Below, in pieces: positions 1 to 8,485 of a stretch of DNA of 64,000 nucleotides. The notes under the pieces are model-generated. The model searched no databases, had not been told where the DNA came from, and saw only the letters and a program-made list of their open reading frames with translations. Position 1 is the first letter of the stretch. The number at the start of each line of letters is the position of its first letter. This stretch comes from Cognatundibacterium crateris (lineage in GTDB: Bacteria; Pseudomonadota; Gammaproteobacteria; Burkholderiales; Burkholderiaceae_D). Location of the stretch: positions 1 to 64,000 of the forward strand of contig NZ_JAABOS010000004.1 of the NCBI RefSeq assembly GCF_010078235.1. Reading direction: 5' to 3'. Position numbers and translations under genes: made by a program.

Positions 1-36
1 AAAACAAAGGGAGAACGCTCGCGCGTTCTCCCTTTG
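1..36 (-). terminator. Rho-independent terminator, minus strand
   Basis: A perfect 14-bp inverted repeat (5-18 and 23-36) closes a 4-nt loop. Read on the minus strand it is followed by TTTT (the complement of bases 1-4). It lies about 100 nt past the stop of the minus-strand MocR-type gene and probably ends that transcript. The window edge hides whether more T residues follow. Confidence 0.75.
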
Positions 37-132
37 CCGTATCTGTTGCTAAGACAGTGAAGTAAATACACTCGCTGAATGGCGCAATTGCTCTGGAAAC
101 CACAGCAGCAGTCATTTAGCTTAGATAGTGAT

Positions 133-1548
133 TCAGCTTTGCTGCTGTATCAATTTGCTTAATGTTTGCATAGCTTCCGCGGTTTTGTCGCTGTATGGAT
201 GCCCATAATTCAGGCGCAGACAATGTCTGAACTGACGCTGGGCTGAAAACATCGGTCCCGGTGCGATACTAATGCCCAGCGCAATCGCTAATCTTTGTAA
301 ACGCAGTACATCAACATGGGTGGGCAATTCCAGCCACAACACGTAACCGCCCGACGGTCGGGTGGCCAATGTTCCCGCAGGCAGGTAGCGTGCAATTGCT
401 TCGGTGTAGACACTCTGCTGTACTGACAGAGTATGACGTAGCCGGCGCAAGTGATTGTCGTAATGTCCTTTCGACAGATAATGGGCGATCGCTTCCTGTG
501 CAGGCAGGGAGGCGGACAAACTGCTGCTGAGTTTTTGCCGTATCAGTTTAGGCAGATAACGCCCGCCGAGTATCCAGCCTATACGGAAACCGGGTGCCAG
601 TGATTTTGAGAATGAAGAACAATGTAAGACCAGGCCGCTTTGATCGAAGGCCTTGGCTGGCAGAGGACGATGGCTGGAAAAATACAATTCAGCGTAGACA
701 TCGTCTTCGATCAGCGGTACCTGAAACTTTTCAAGCAGGGCGACCAGATTTTGTTTTTTCTGCTCGGGCATAGAGCAGCCTAAGGGGTTCTGGAAACTAG
801 TCATTAACCAGCATGCTTTGGGCTGATGTTTATGTAAAGCGGATTCTAAGGCATTCAAATCTATGCCTTCGCGTGGATGCGTCGCCACTTCGATGGCCTT
901 TAAGCCCATGCGTTCTAAGGACTGTAATGCGCCATAAAATGCCGGTGACTCAATGATAACGGCGTCACCCGGTCGTGTTACTGCAAGCAGAGCCAGATTC
1001 AGGGCTTCGAGCGCACCATTGGTAATCAGGATATCGTCAGGATTCACATGCATACCCACCAACAGGTAGCGTAGTGCAATCTGACGTCGCAACTCACTGC
1101 TGCCCGTCGTCAGATCTGCAACCGTAGCCCATGGATCCAGTTGTTGCAGACTGCTGTGCATACTGGAAGCTAGTTTGTCATAGGGGAAGAGCGAGGGGCA
1201 AGGGAAGGCCGATCCCAGCGGCACCACGTCCCTGGCCTTGGTGGATTGCAGCACTTCAAAGATCAGCTCACTCACATCCACTGTGGTTGAATCACCGCTG
1301 GTACTGCTGAGTAGCTCCGGTTCTGGTAGTAGTTTGCTCGCACCTGCGATCACATAATAGCCTGAGCGCTCTCTGGCACGGATCAGGCCGCGTGCTTCGA
1401 GCAGATAATAGGCTTGATAGACCGTGGCCTGACTGATGCCACGACGCTCACTGGTCTGGCGAACCGACGGTAGTTTTTCACCACGCTTCAGTATGCCTGT
1501 GCGTATCGATAAGGCGATATCTTCTGCCAGGGCTTCGTAACGTTTCAT
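133..1548 (-). CDS. MocR-type PLP-dependent transcriptional regulator (GntR wHTH + aminotransferase fold)
   Basis: 471 residues, the normal length for MocR/PdxR-type regulators. Residues 1-70 form a GntR winged helix (KLPSVR and the ISQATVYQAYYLLEARGLI helix-turn-helix region). Residues ~105-465 are a class I aminotransferase fold: Asn254 in NPLG, Asp282 in the EDD-Y motif and the PLP-binding Lys315 in SFSKSLAPGFRIGW are all present. Family members bind PLP as an effector and usually control a neighbouring gene; the regulated gene is not evident here because the upstream ccoG is on the same strand, 67 bp away, and not divergent. The start ATG at 1548 matches the family N-terminus. The target and ligand response are unknown. 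Confidence 0.9.
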   Translation of the reverse strand: MKRYEALAEDIALSIRTGILKRGEKLPSVRQTSERRGISQATVYQAYYLLEARGLIRARERSGYYVIAGASKLLPEPELLSSTSGDSTTVDVSELIFEVLQSTKARDVVPLGSAFPCPSLFPYDKLASSMHSSLQQLDPWATVADLTTGSSELRRQIALRYLLVGMHVNPDDILITNGALEALNLALLAVTRPGDAVIIESPAFYGALQSLERMGLKAIEVATHPREGIDLNALESALHKHQPKACWLMTSFQNPLGCSMPEQKKQNLVALLEKFQVPLIEDDVYAELYFSSHRPLPAKAFDQSGLVLHCSSFSKSLAPGFRIGWILGGRYLPKLIRQKLSSSLSASLPAQEAIAHYLSKGHYDNHLRRLRHTLSVQQSVYTEAIARYLPAGTLATRPSGGYVLWLELPTHVDVLRLQRLAIALGISIAPGPMFSAQRQFRHCLRLNYGHPYSDKTAEAMQTLSKLIQQQS

Positions 1549-1615
1549 AGTTAGCGCTGAGTGTCCTATTGATGCCTAATGGTGCAATTCTGCTGCAAAT
1601 CGCATATTTTTGATT

Positions 1616-3043
1616 TTATTTTTCATTCAGAGATGCTGGCAGATGAAAGCTCGCACTTTCGCGCAGTATCACTTGTTCCTGCTGATGTTCCGGATTTATC
1701 GCATACACCACAAACTCAAACTGCAGATTGCCAGCTGCCTGATGATTCGCTGGCAGACGCAGTGTAACAGGGAGTGTTCTGGATTCAGTTGGCTGCAAAT
1801 GAACCAGGCTCTGTGATTGTAATTGCAGACCATCCAGGCCAGTCACTGCGATACGTAAATCTCTCGCTTGTTCAGCCGTACTCATCAGATGCAGTCGATA
1901 GATATTCTCATGTGCGCCATCTTCCACTTCACGGCTCAGGATTCTTCGATCACGCATGACATTCATGCGTAAATCAGTCCTGGTGAGCAGGGCATAGCTG
2001 AAAGCACTGACGATCAGACCCAGAATCAGGCTGTAAATGACTACACGTGGACGCCAGATCCTGCGCAGGATTGCTTTGTTACCTTCGCCATTCAACAGTG
2101 CGCGGGCAGTGGTGAAGCGTATCAGACCACGCGGTGCCTGAATTTTATCCATCACGCTGTCACAGGCATCGATGCAGGCAGCGCAACCTATGCAGTCATG
2201 TTGCAAGCCATTGCGAATATCAATGCCAGTCGGGCATACCTGTACGCACAAAGAACAATCTATGCAACTGCCTTGTCGTTCGCTGCTTTGTTTTTCTTTT
2301 GCGGACCAGCCCTGACGTGGTTCTCCGCGTTGCTGGTCGTAGCTGACGATCAGCGTATCCTGATCCAGCATAGAACCCTGAAAGCGTGCATAAGGGCACA
2401 GGTAGCGGCATATTTGTTCGCGCATGAATCCCGCATTCAGATAAGTGGCCAAAGCATAAAACGCGATCCAGAAACACTGCCAGGAACCAAGCTGAGCAGT
2501 CTGTATATCCGCCAACAAGGAATGTGCCGGAATAAAGTATGCGACGAAACTAAGCCCGGTCCAGCCAGCGAACGCCAGCCAGAGCAGGTGCTTTAACGAT
2601 CTCTTACGCAGTTTCTCTGCTGTTAGTCCCTGCTTAGCCATACGCATCCGGGCGCTGCGGCTGCCTTCTGTCTTGTTTTCTATCCACATGAAAATTTCAG
2701 TGTAGACCGTTTGTGGGCAGCTGAAGCCACACCAGACCCGGCCACTGACCGCGGTGAATAAAAACAGACTATAGGCACAGATGATGAGCAGAACCGCCAG
2801 GTAGATCAGATCTTGTGGGAACAGGACCAGGCCAAACAGAAAGAATTTTCTCGCACCGAGGTCAAACAGTACCGCCTGCCGTTCGTCCCAGTGTAGCCAG
2901 GGCAAGCCAAAGAAAACAGCTTGCGTCAGCCACACAAACAACCAGCGCAGATTGGTGTAGCGTCCCTTGGATTCACGCACATAGACATCATCAAATTTGG
3001 TGTACATGCTGATGACGGAAACGGCAGGAGGGGAGGTTTTCAT
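1616..3043 (-). CDS. ccoG: Cytochrome c oxidase accessory protein CcoG (FixG/RdxA family)
   Basis: Membrane-bound iron-sulfur protein involved in copper reduction/assembly of cbb3-type oxidase. Visible features are several membrane helices in the first half (around LFVWLTQAVFFGLPWL and LIYLAVLLIICAYSLFLF), the CQTVYTEIFMWIE motif, and a double [4Fe-4S] ferredoxin segment (CIDCSLCVQVCP then CIGCAACIDAC). The C-terminal ~120 residues after the last membrane helix fit the Ig-like domain of the family. The frame is open up to 3235, but the family start corresponds to MKTSPP (ATG at 3043); an alternative is ATG at 3007. No ccoNOPQ, ccoI or ccoS genes are adjacent, which is unusual for this gene. 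Confidence 0.9.
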   Translation of the reverse strand: MKTSPPAVSVISMYTKFDDVYVRESKGRYTNLRWLFVWLTQAVFFGLPWLHWDERQAVLFDLGARKFFLFGLVLFPQDLIYLAVLLIICAYSLFLFTAVSGRVWCGFSCPQTVYTEIFMWIENKTEGSRSARMRMAKQGLTAEKLRKRSLKHLLWLAFAGWTGLSFVAYFIPAHSLLADIQTAQLGSWQCFWIAFYALATYLNAGFMREQICRYLCPYARFQGSMLDQDTLIVSYDQQRGEPRQGWSAKEKQSSERQGSCIDCSLCVQVCPTGIDIRNGLQHDCIGCAACIDACDSVMDKIQAPRGLIRFTTARALLNGEGNKAILRRIWRPRVVIYSLILGLIVSAFSYALLTRTDLRMNVMRDRRILSREVEDGAHENIYRLHLMSTAEQARDLRIAVTGLDGLQLQSQSLVHLQPTESRTLPVTLRLPANHQAAGNLQFEFVVYAINPEHQQEQVILRESASFHLPASLNEK

Positions 3044-3272
3044 AGACTGGGCCCAGGGCTGAGAGTAGAGCGCCGGTGCCCACTGGCACCTGCAGGATGC
3101 CGCATATTGTCTGCGGCACTGCATCACAAAAACAGCAGCAGATTTTTCTGAAAAACCAGAGCAGATGGGTTTGGAACGAGGAACGGTAGTGTCAAAACCA
3201 GTTGCATGAAACAGACCACACTGAACACCCCGCATCTGATTTCAAGATGCCAGGCTGGATGTCATTATTATT

Positions 3273-3291
3273 GTAAATGAGAATCATTCGT
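3273..3291. promoter_or_regulatory. Putative Fur box
   Basis: The 19-bp site matches the consensus Fur box at 13 of 19 positions, with the core AATGAGAATCATT intact. It sits about 115 bp before the heme receptor gene at 3406 and about 230 bp before the divergent ccoG start. The position fits iron repression of the heme genes. Nothing else recognisable was seen in the 362-bp intergenic region (3044-3405). Confidence 0.65.
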
Positions 3292-3405
3292 GATAAAGTG
3301 TGTGCGTCGCCAGCACTTGTCTTATCCGTCTGACCAGCTTCGAACGTCTGATCACGCCTCCCGGATTTCACCGCCAGCTTTAAACTTCCCAACTTTCGGA
3401 TTTTC

Positions 3406-5796
3406 ATGATGAAATCTCATTTGCGGTCGCTGGCAGACGGTGGTCTGACTTCAGCTATGTCCGCTCCATCTTTCGTTTCAAAAAAACACAGCAACTCAAT
3501 TTCCCAGCACCGCATGCCTGGCCTGAGCACTATGCAATTGGCTGTACAGGCACTATTGACGGGCATGCTGTCCATGGCCGCGAGCGCACAGGCGCAAGAG
3601 AAAACAGAGGTCTATCCTGAGACTGGAATTGCGCAGCGACGTTTGCCAGACATCCATGTTCAGGCCAGAAAAGAATCGCTGGCGGACAAGCAAAAAAAAC
3701 GTATCACCAGCGAAGAAATGGCTGCACGTAATGTGATCTCCATGGCTGACATCGTGCGTTACGAGCCTTTGATCAGTGTACCTGCCGCCTTAAGTGGCAG
3801 CGGCAATATCTGGGATGGTGCGGGCAGTACCGGGTTTCATATTCGTGGCATAGAGGGTAACCGTATCGGTATGGACATGGATGGCATCGCAATGCCGGAA
3901 GCGGCACCTAAGCCAGATGGCGTGACGCTCAATAGCTTTGCCAGTGGCCGTGAATATGTGGATGTGGAGACTTTACGCGCTGTGCAAATAGGACATAGCG
4001 CAGCGGATGGCGCTGGCCTCGGTGGTGGCGTGAGTTTCGCCAGTAAATCGCCCTCTGATTTTGTATCCCAGGATGGGGACCGCTATGCCAGCTATCGTAA
4101 TGGATACCAGAGCGTTAACCGCAGTCAGTTTCATACACTGACTGGTGCCAGCCAATCCGGTAACTGGCAGAACATGGCGGTCGCTGTCTACCGTAAAGGG
4201 CAAGAGGCGTCCAGTAAAGGCGATGTACCCGTCAATCCGGATCAATGGCATTCCAGTGCCTTATTGGCCAAGCTGGCTTACCAGCCTACAGCTACACAAA
4301 AATATGTCTTCACACTGGATGGTTATGAACGACAGCACGCGCGTCAGCTAAACAATAAACAGGGAGGCTTGTATCCTGATGGCGCCGCGCAGGATAGTGT
4401 GACCAGACGCCAGCGTATCAGTCTGGAACATAGCGCACAAATCGACAGTGGCTGGCTGGACAGTGTTAATAGTCAGATTTACTGGCAGGACGCAAAGGTT
4501 AGTGAAAATACCCAGGCACGCTATCTGTTTGGCGGTAAAGCTTATCAACGTCAGATCCTGACCAGCTTTGATAACAACAGCTATGGCGTGAGCACTCAGC
4601 TCATGAAGCAATGGACGGCGCAGCACCAAACCTATATCAATGTGCAGGCATCGCACATCAGCAGCAAGCGGCCGTGGCTGGAAGATCGCACCGTTTTGGC
4701 GACAGGCGGACATCAGATCACCAGCAAGAATCGCATGGCAGATATGGACACGGATCAGCTTGCTCTGACTGTTAAAGATGAGCAGCAATGGATGTGGAAT
4801 CAGCACAGGATCAGCCTGACACCAAGCTTGCGCGCCGACTATCGCAAACTGAAGCCTGTGAATTTACAGCAGTATGTCGTCGCGGTACCTGCAGCTGCAC
4901 GTGAAATCCGCACAGAGACCGAAACCGTATTGACCCCTGCCGTCGAGCTCGCTATCGGACTCGGACGTGATCTGGATGTGTACGCACAATACAAGCATGG
5001 CAATCGCTTACCCAGCGCCGCAGAACGTACCGGTACGTTTGATTCTTTCAGCTACACCGGCGCTGGCAATGGTTATGCCGTATTGGGAAATCCACGGCTG
5101 AAAAAAGAAAGCAGCGATGCTGCTGAGCTGGGTTTGCGCGGCAGCCCTGTACGTGGCTGGCAGTTGCGTTCAGCACTGTTTTATACGCGCTATCACGACT
5201 TTATCGAGTATGTGGCACAAGCGCCAGACCCGGTGAATTATCCAAGCATCACCTTTGGCTTATTTCGTCCTGAAAACATAGGCGAAGTCACTACCCGTGG
5301 CATCGAAGCCAGCAGCCGCTTTGAACTGGGTGCGTGGGCACCGGCCTTGACTGGTTATGCCTTGGATCTGGCAGCGGGCTATACGCGTGGCGATGCCTTG
5401 AATAAGAAGACTGGCCAACGCGCGGCACTCGCTTCCATTGCGCCGGCTAAGTTCAGCGCGGGTCTGAACTACGATGATCCGGCCGGTCGTTTTGGCATCG
5501 CTGTCTATGCCCGTCATGTGGCTGGCAAACAAGCGCCGGACGATGTGATCTCCGGTATTGCGACTGCACGTTTTGCGGTGCCCGCTTACAGCGTGGTGGA
5601 TGTCAGCAGCTGGTGGCGTATCAGTCAGCAATTACGCGTGCAGGCAGCGATCAGCAATCTGGCTGACCGCAAGTATTGGGATTACGCCTCCGCACGTGGC
5701 CTGGCTGCCGGAACGACTGCAGCAGCGCTGGCTGATATCGAGCGCCAGGCGCAGCCAGGACGTCATTTCTCTGTGAGCATGAACCTGAGCTTCTGA
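3406..5796 (+). CDS. TonB-dependent heme/hemoglobin receptor
   Basis: 796-residue outer-membrane receptor. A long signal region ends near SMAASAQAQ (~residue 63), followed by a plug domain with the HIRGIEGNRIGMDMDGI segment and a barrel ending in the terminal Phe of SVSMNLSF. Heme-receptor signatures are NPRL (like the NPNL box of HmuR/HemR receptors), IGEVTTRGIEASS, and the late NLADRKYWDYASARGL motif typical of the TonB-dependent hemoglobin/transferrin receptor family. It is followed after 50 bp by a HmuS-type gene and preceded by a Fur box, both supporting heme uptake. The ATG at 3406 has no clear ribosome binding site; an internal start near residue 36 would give a shorter signal peptide. 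No tonB, exbBD or hmuTUV genes are nearby. Confidence 0.88.
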   Translation: MMKSHLRSLADGGLTSAMSAPSFVSKKHSNSISQHRMPGLSTMQLAVQALLTGMLSMAASAQAQEKTEVYPETGIAQRRLPDIHVQARKESLADKQKKRITSEEMAARNVISMADIVRYEPLISVPAALSGSGNIWDGAGSTGFHIRGIEGNRIGMDMDGIAMPEAAPKPDGVTLNSFASGREYVDVETLRAVQIGHSAADGAGLGGGVSFASKSPSDFVSQDGDRYASYRNGYQSVNRSQFHTLTGASQSGNWQNMAVAVYRKGQEASSKGDVPVNPDQWHSSALLAKLAYQPTATQKYVFTLDGYERQHARQLNNKQGGLYPDGAAQDSVTRRQRISLEHSAQIDSGWLDSVNSQIYWQDAKVSENTQARYLFGGKAYQRQILTSFDNNSYGVSTQLMKQWTAQHQTYINVQASHISSKRPWLEDRTVLATGGHQITSKNRMADMDTDQLALTVKDEQQWMWNQHRISLTPSLRADYRKLKPVNLQQYVVAVPAAAREIRTETETVLTPAVELAIGLGRDLDVYAQYKHGNRLPSAAERTGTFDSFSYTGAGNGYAVLGNPRLKKESSDAAELGLRGSPVRGWQLRSALFYTRYHDFIEYVAQAPDPVNYPSITFGLFRPENIGEVTTRGIEASSRFELGAWAPALTGYALDLAAGYTRGDALNKKTGQRAALASIAPAKFSAGLNYDDPAGRFGIAVYARHVAGKQAPDDVISGIATARFAVPAYSVVDVSSWWRISQQLRVQAAISNLADRKYWDYASARGLAAGTTAAALADIERQAQPGRHFSVSMNLSF

Positions 5797-5846
5797 GTAT
5801 GAACACTGCACTGCATTGAATTGTATTGAATCCGAAAAGGAAAAAA

Positions 5847-7049
5847 ATGAAAACACCACGTAAATCAAAACACCCATTATTCACACTGATTGCTGCGCTG
5901 ATCCTGAGCCATGCAACCCAATTCAGTTATGCTGCTGATGATCAGTCTGATACATCTAATTTAGCTACTCGCTGGGCAGAGCTACGCAAAGAGCAGCCAC
6001 GTCTGCAGATACGTGATGCGGCTGCCAAACTCAAGGTGTCAGAAGCGGAGCTGCTGGCAAGTCAGATCGGGCAAGGCGTCACCAGACTGCAAAACGATGA
6101 GCATACTTTCCGTGAAATCATGCGCCGTGCACTGGATCTGGGACAGGTCATGGCAACGACGAGGAATGAACATGGCGTGCTGGAGCGTACCGGTACCGCG
6201 ATGCGTTTAAAGTCTTTGCAGGATGAGCAAGCCCAGGCATTGACACCGGAAAATGCGCGCGAGCGCGAAGAAAGGCTGCGTAATATCGCAGGTGGTTACC
6301 TGGGTGGGGAGATCGATCTGCGCTTCCATTTCTTAGACTGGAAATATGCATTTGCTGTGGTGCAGCCAGGTCGTGACGGCAGCATCAGCCGCAGCCTGCA
6401 ATTCTTTGATGCCTATGGCCAGTCTGTGCATAAGCTCTACCTCAGAAATGAGGCCAGTATCGCGGTCTATGACAAACTGGTACAAGACTTCCGTCACCCG
6501 CAACAACAGCTTGCGTTGCAAATTCAAGGTACGCTGCCAGCATTGGCGACTAAACCTGACCAGGCGGTGGATGTGAAAGAGTTCCAGTTAGCCTGGAAAG
6601 AAATGAGCGACGTGCATCAGTTTAATCAGATCGTCCGTGAGTTCGGCCTGAGCCGCGAACAGGCGTTCCGCCTCGCGCCTGCAGGTATGGCGCAAAAAGT
6701 CAGCCCAGCCGCTTTACGTACATTGCTGGATCAGGCTGCGCAACAGCAAATCAGTATTATGGCCTTCCTCGGTAATGCCGGTGTGACGCAGATCTTCAGC
6801 GGAAAAATAGAGAAAACCGCCGCCAGTGGCGAGTGGTATAACGTACTCGATCCCGCTTTCAATCTGCATGTGCGCGAATCGGCACTGACGCAGGGTTGGG
6901 TATTGCAACGCGCGGGCGTGACTTCTGTGGAGTTTTTTGATCGTGATGGCAAACTGGTCGTTAGCTTCTTTGGTGTCCGTGAACGCGCGAAACCTCAGCC
7001 TGCCAGCTGGATAGCACTCGCAGCTGCTTTGCCGCGTGCTGCGCAATAA
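5847..7049 (+). CDS. hmuS: HmuS/HemS-family heme protein with predicted signal peptide
   Basis: 400 residues; the family is normally about 345 residues and cytoplasmic. Residues ~50-400 match the duplicated HemS/HmuS fold: ARWAELR at the start, the TRNEHGVLERTG segment, GEIDLRFHFLDWKYAFAV, SLQFFDAYGQSVHKLYLR, then the second-half equivalents IMAFLGNAGVTQIFSG, NVLDPAFNLHVRE and VTSVEFFDRDGKLVVSFFG. The extra N-terminus looks like a Sec signal: a basic start (KTPRKSKHP), a hydrophobic core (LFTLIAALIL) and a probable cleavage site after SYA. The ATG at 5847 is preceded by AAAGGA; an in-frame TTG at 5826 would add 7 residues. It probably forms an operon with the heme receptor. If exported, it would handle heme in the periplasm rather than degrade it in the cytosol; that is inference. 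Confidence 0.85.
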   Translation: MKTPRKSKHPLFTLIAALILSHATQFSYAADDQSDTSNLATRWAELRKEQPRLQIRDAAAKLKVSEAELLASQIGQGVTRLQNDEHTFREIMRRALDLGQVMATTRNEHGVLERTGTAMRLKSLQDEQAQALTPENAREREERLRNIAGGYLGGEIDLRFHFLDWKYAFAVVQPGRDGSISRSLQFFDAYGQSVHKLYLRNEASIAVYDKLVQDFRHPQQQLALQIQGTLPALATKPDQAVDVKEFQLAWKEMSDVHQFNQIVREFGLSREQAFRLAPAGMAQKVSPAALRTLLDQAAQQQISIMAFLGNAGVTQIFSGKIEKTAASGEWYNVLDPAFNLHVRESALTQGWVLQRAGVTSVEFFDRDGKLVVSFFGVRERAKPQPASWIALAAALPRAAQ

Positions 7050-7125
7050 AGTCAGCTGCTTCAGGTCAGGCATTCAGGTTCGGTAAGCCGAATTGATCTA
7101 CTGAGCTGGTAATGTAAGTGAGGAG

Positions 7126-7158
7126 CCGGATGTTGCGATTGGCAGCATCCGGTTTTTT
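7126..7158 (+). terminator. Rho-independent terminator after the heme genes
   Basis: An 11-bp stem (CCGGATGTTGC with GCAGCATCCGG, one G-T wobble) at 7126-7152 is followed by six T residues. It lies 77 nt after the hmuS-type stop and separates the heme operon from the GNAT gene. Confidence 0.85.
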
Positions 7159-7223
7159 ATTTGCGGCGCACAGCTCGCCCATGTATGCTCACTGGCTAAG
7201 TTAACTTTCACCGGGTATGCATC

Positions 7224-7685
7224 ATGACATTGAATTTTCGCGCTGCCTTTGCCAGCGATATTGCCGAGTGCATACAACTGCGCGGACTCACGCGTGAAAA
7301 TGCGGTCAGCGCTGAGCGTCTGGCAGAGCTGGGCGTCACACAGGCATCGTGGGCGGCCCAAGTCAGCAACGGCAGTCTGCCTGGCTGGATTGCAGAGGGA
7401 GGCCAAATACTGGGTTACTGTTTTGCCGATGTTCAGTCAGGTGAAATCGTAGTATTAGCCTTGTTACCGCAAGCGGAAGGCAAGGGCATAGGTCAGCAAT
7501 TAATTCAACGCGCAATGCAAGCGTTGCGGCAGCACGGGCATCAGCGCCTGTTTCTAGCCTGCTCGCGTAATCCGGCGGTACGTTCGTATGGCTTCTACCG
7601 CCATCTTGGCTGGCGCAGTACCGGTCAACTGTCCGGACAATATGATGAAATTCTGGAATACCTTTATTCGTCTGACGCGGGCTAG
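7224..7685 (+). CDS. GNAT-family N-acetyltransferase
   Basis: 153 residues, a single GNAT domain. The N-terminus (FRAAFASDIAECIQL) is the usual first strand and helix. The acetyl-CoA binding motif A is visible as VLALLPQAEGKGIGQQLIQRAM (R/Q-x-x-G-x-G/A variant QAEGKGIG), followed by motif B around NPAVRSYGFYRHLGW. The substrate cannot be deduced. It is monocistronic: a terminator lies upstream and an 800-bp gap downstream. Confidence 0.85.
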   Translation: MTLNFRAAFASDIAECIQLRGLTRENAVSAERLAELGVTQASWAAQVSNGSLPGWIAEGGQILGYCFADVQSGEIVVLALLPQAEGKGIGQQLIQRAMQALRQHGHQRLFLACSRNPAVRSYGFYRHLGWRSTGQLSGQYDEILEYLYSSDAG

Positions 7686-8485
7686 CCGTCTCTCTACAGA
7701 TTTTTTATATTCTTTTTTCCCAGCGACAGGATTATCTTCATACATACTGGGATAAAGTCGCGAGTGTGATAAAAAGCTGTGTCGCCTATTCTTGAATCCC
7801 TTGAGCAAGCCTGATCCGAATTCCAGGCCAGTTCATCTTCGCGTTTAGCACAACAAGAGCTCTGTAGCAGATATCAACAAGTAGCCACAGTTTTCAAGCC
7901 TTGCTGGTCTGTGATGGTATGTAAGTAAAATGCAACATCCCGTGGTTTTGCTGCCACAGCAGTTTGGGTGCAGATAAACTTGAATTTTGAGTAAAATTCT
8001 TCCACCAGCATGAGCAGAGAAGCGGTGCTAAGCAGTGATGTGGACCTCGTTACATCAACACCTGAAATCCAGAGGCCAACGTCCAGTCTGTTTTTTTAAG
8101 CCATCACAAATTGTTCAGCCTGCCGTATTCATATTAGGCAAGCGCCCACAAGCTTTCTATCTATCTGAAAAAAATGAAGTGTCATTGTTGTAAGCCGGGG
8201 TTTCACCAATCCGGACTCGTTTTACCTTAGGATGTAGATGAAAAATGAATGTAAACAGACCTCGCTAACAGTCACAGAATGTAAAGAAATATTTTTATAC
8301 TCTGTTTTTCTGTCAGGACTTTTTCATCAAGATATTGGTTGCCAGTTGTCAATTAAAGTCGGTAATGTCAATATAGGAAAAAGCCTTAATCTGAGAAGCC
8401 TTAGCTTGTAATTTGTATGCTAATGGTAAGGGTTTGATATCGGTTCTCAAGCTTTTAGCTTCAATCTGAATAAAGAAATCTCGGC
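7686..8485. other. 800-bp intergenic region, no gene recognised
   Basis: No open frame here has a convincing start, ribosome site or family resemblance, and no tRNA or known riboswitch was recognised. The second half (from about 8260) is AT-rich and probably contains the promoter of the GGDEF gene at 8486. A weak AAAGAAAT precedes that gene's start codon. Confidence 0.5.

Noticed and set aside
3192..3407. Minus-strand open frame across the Fur box region
   Set aside because: It has no ribosome site or family resemblance and overlaps the divergent promoter region.
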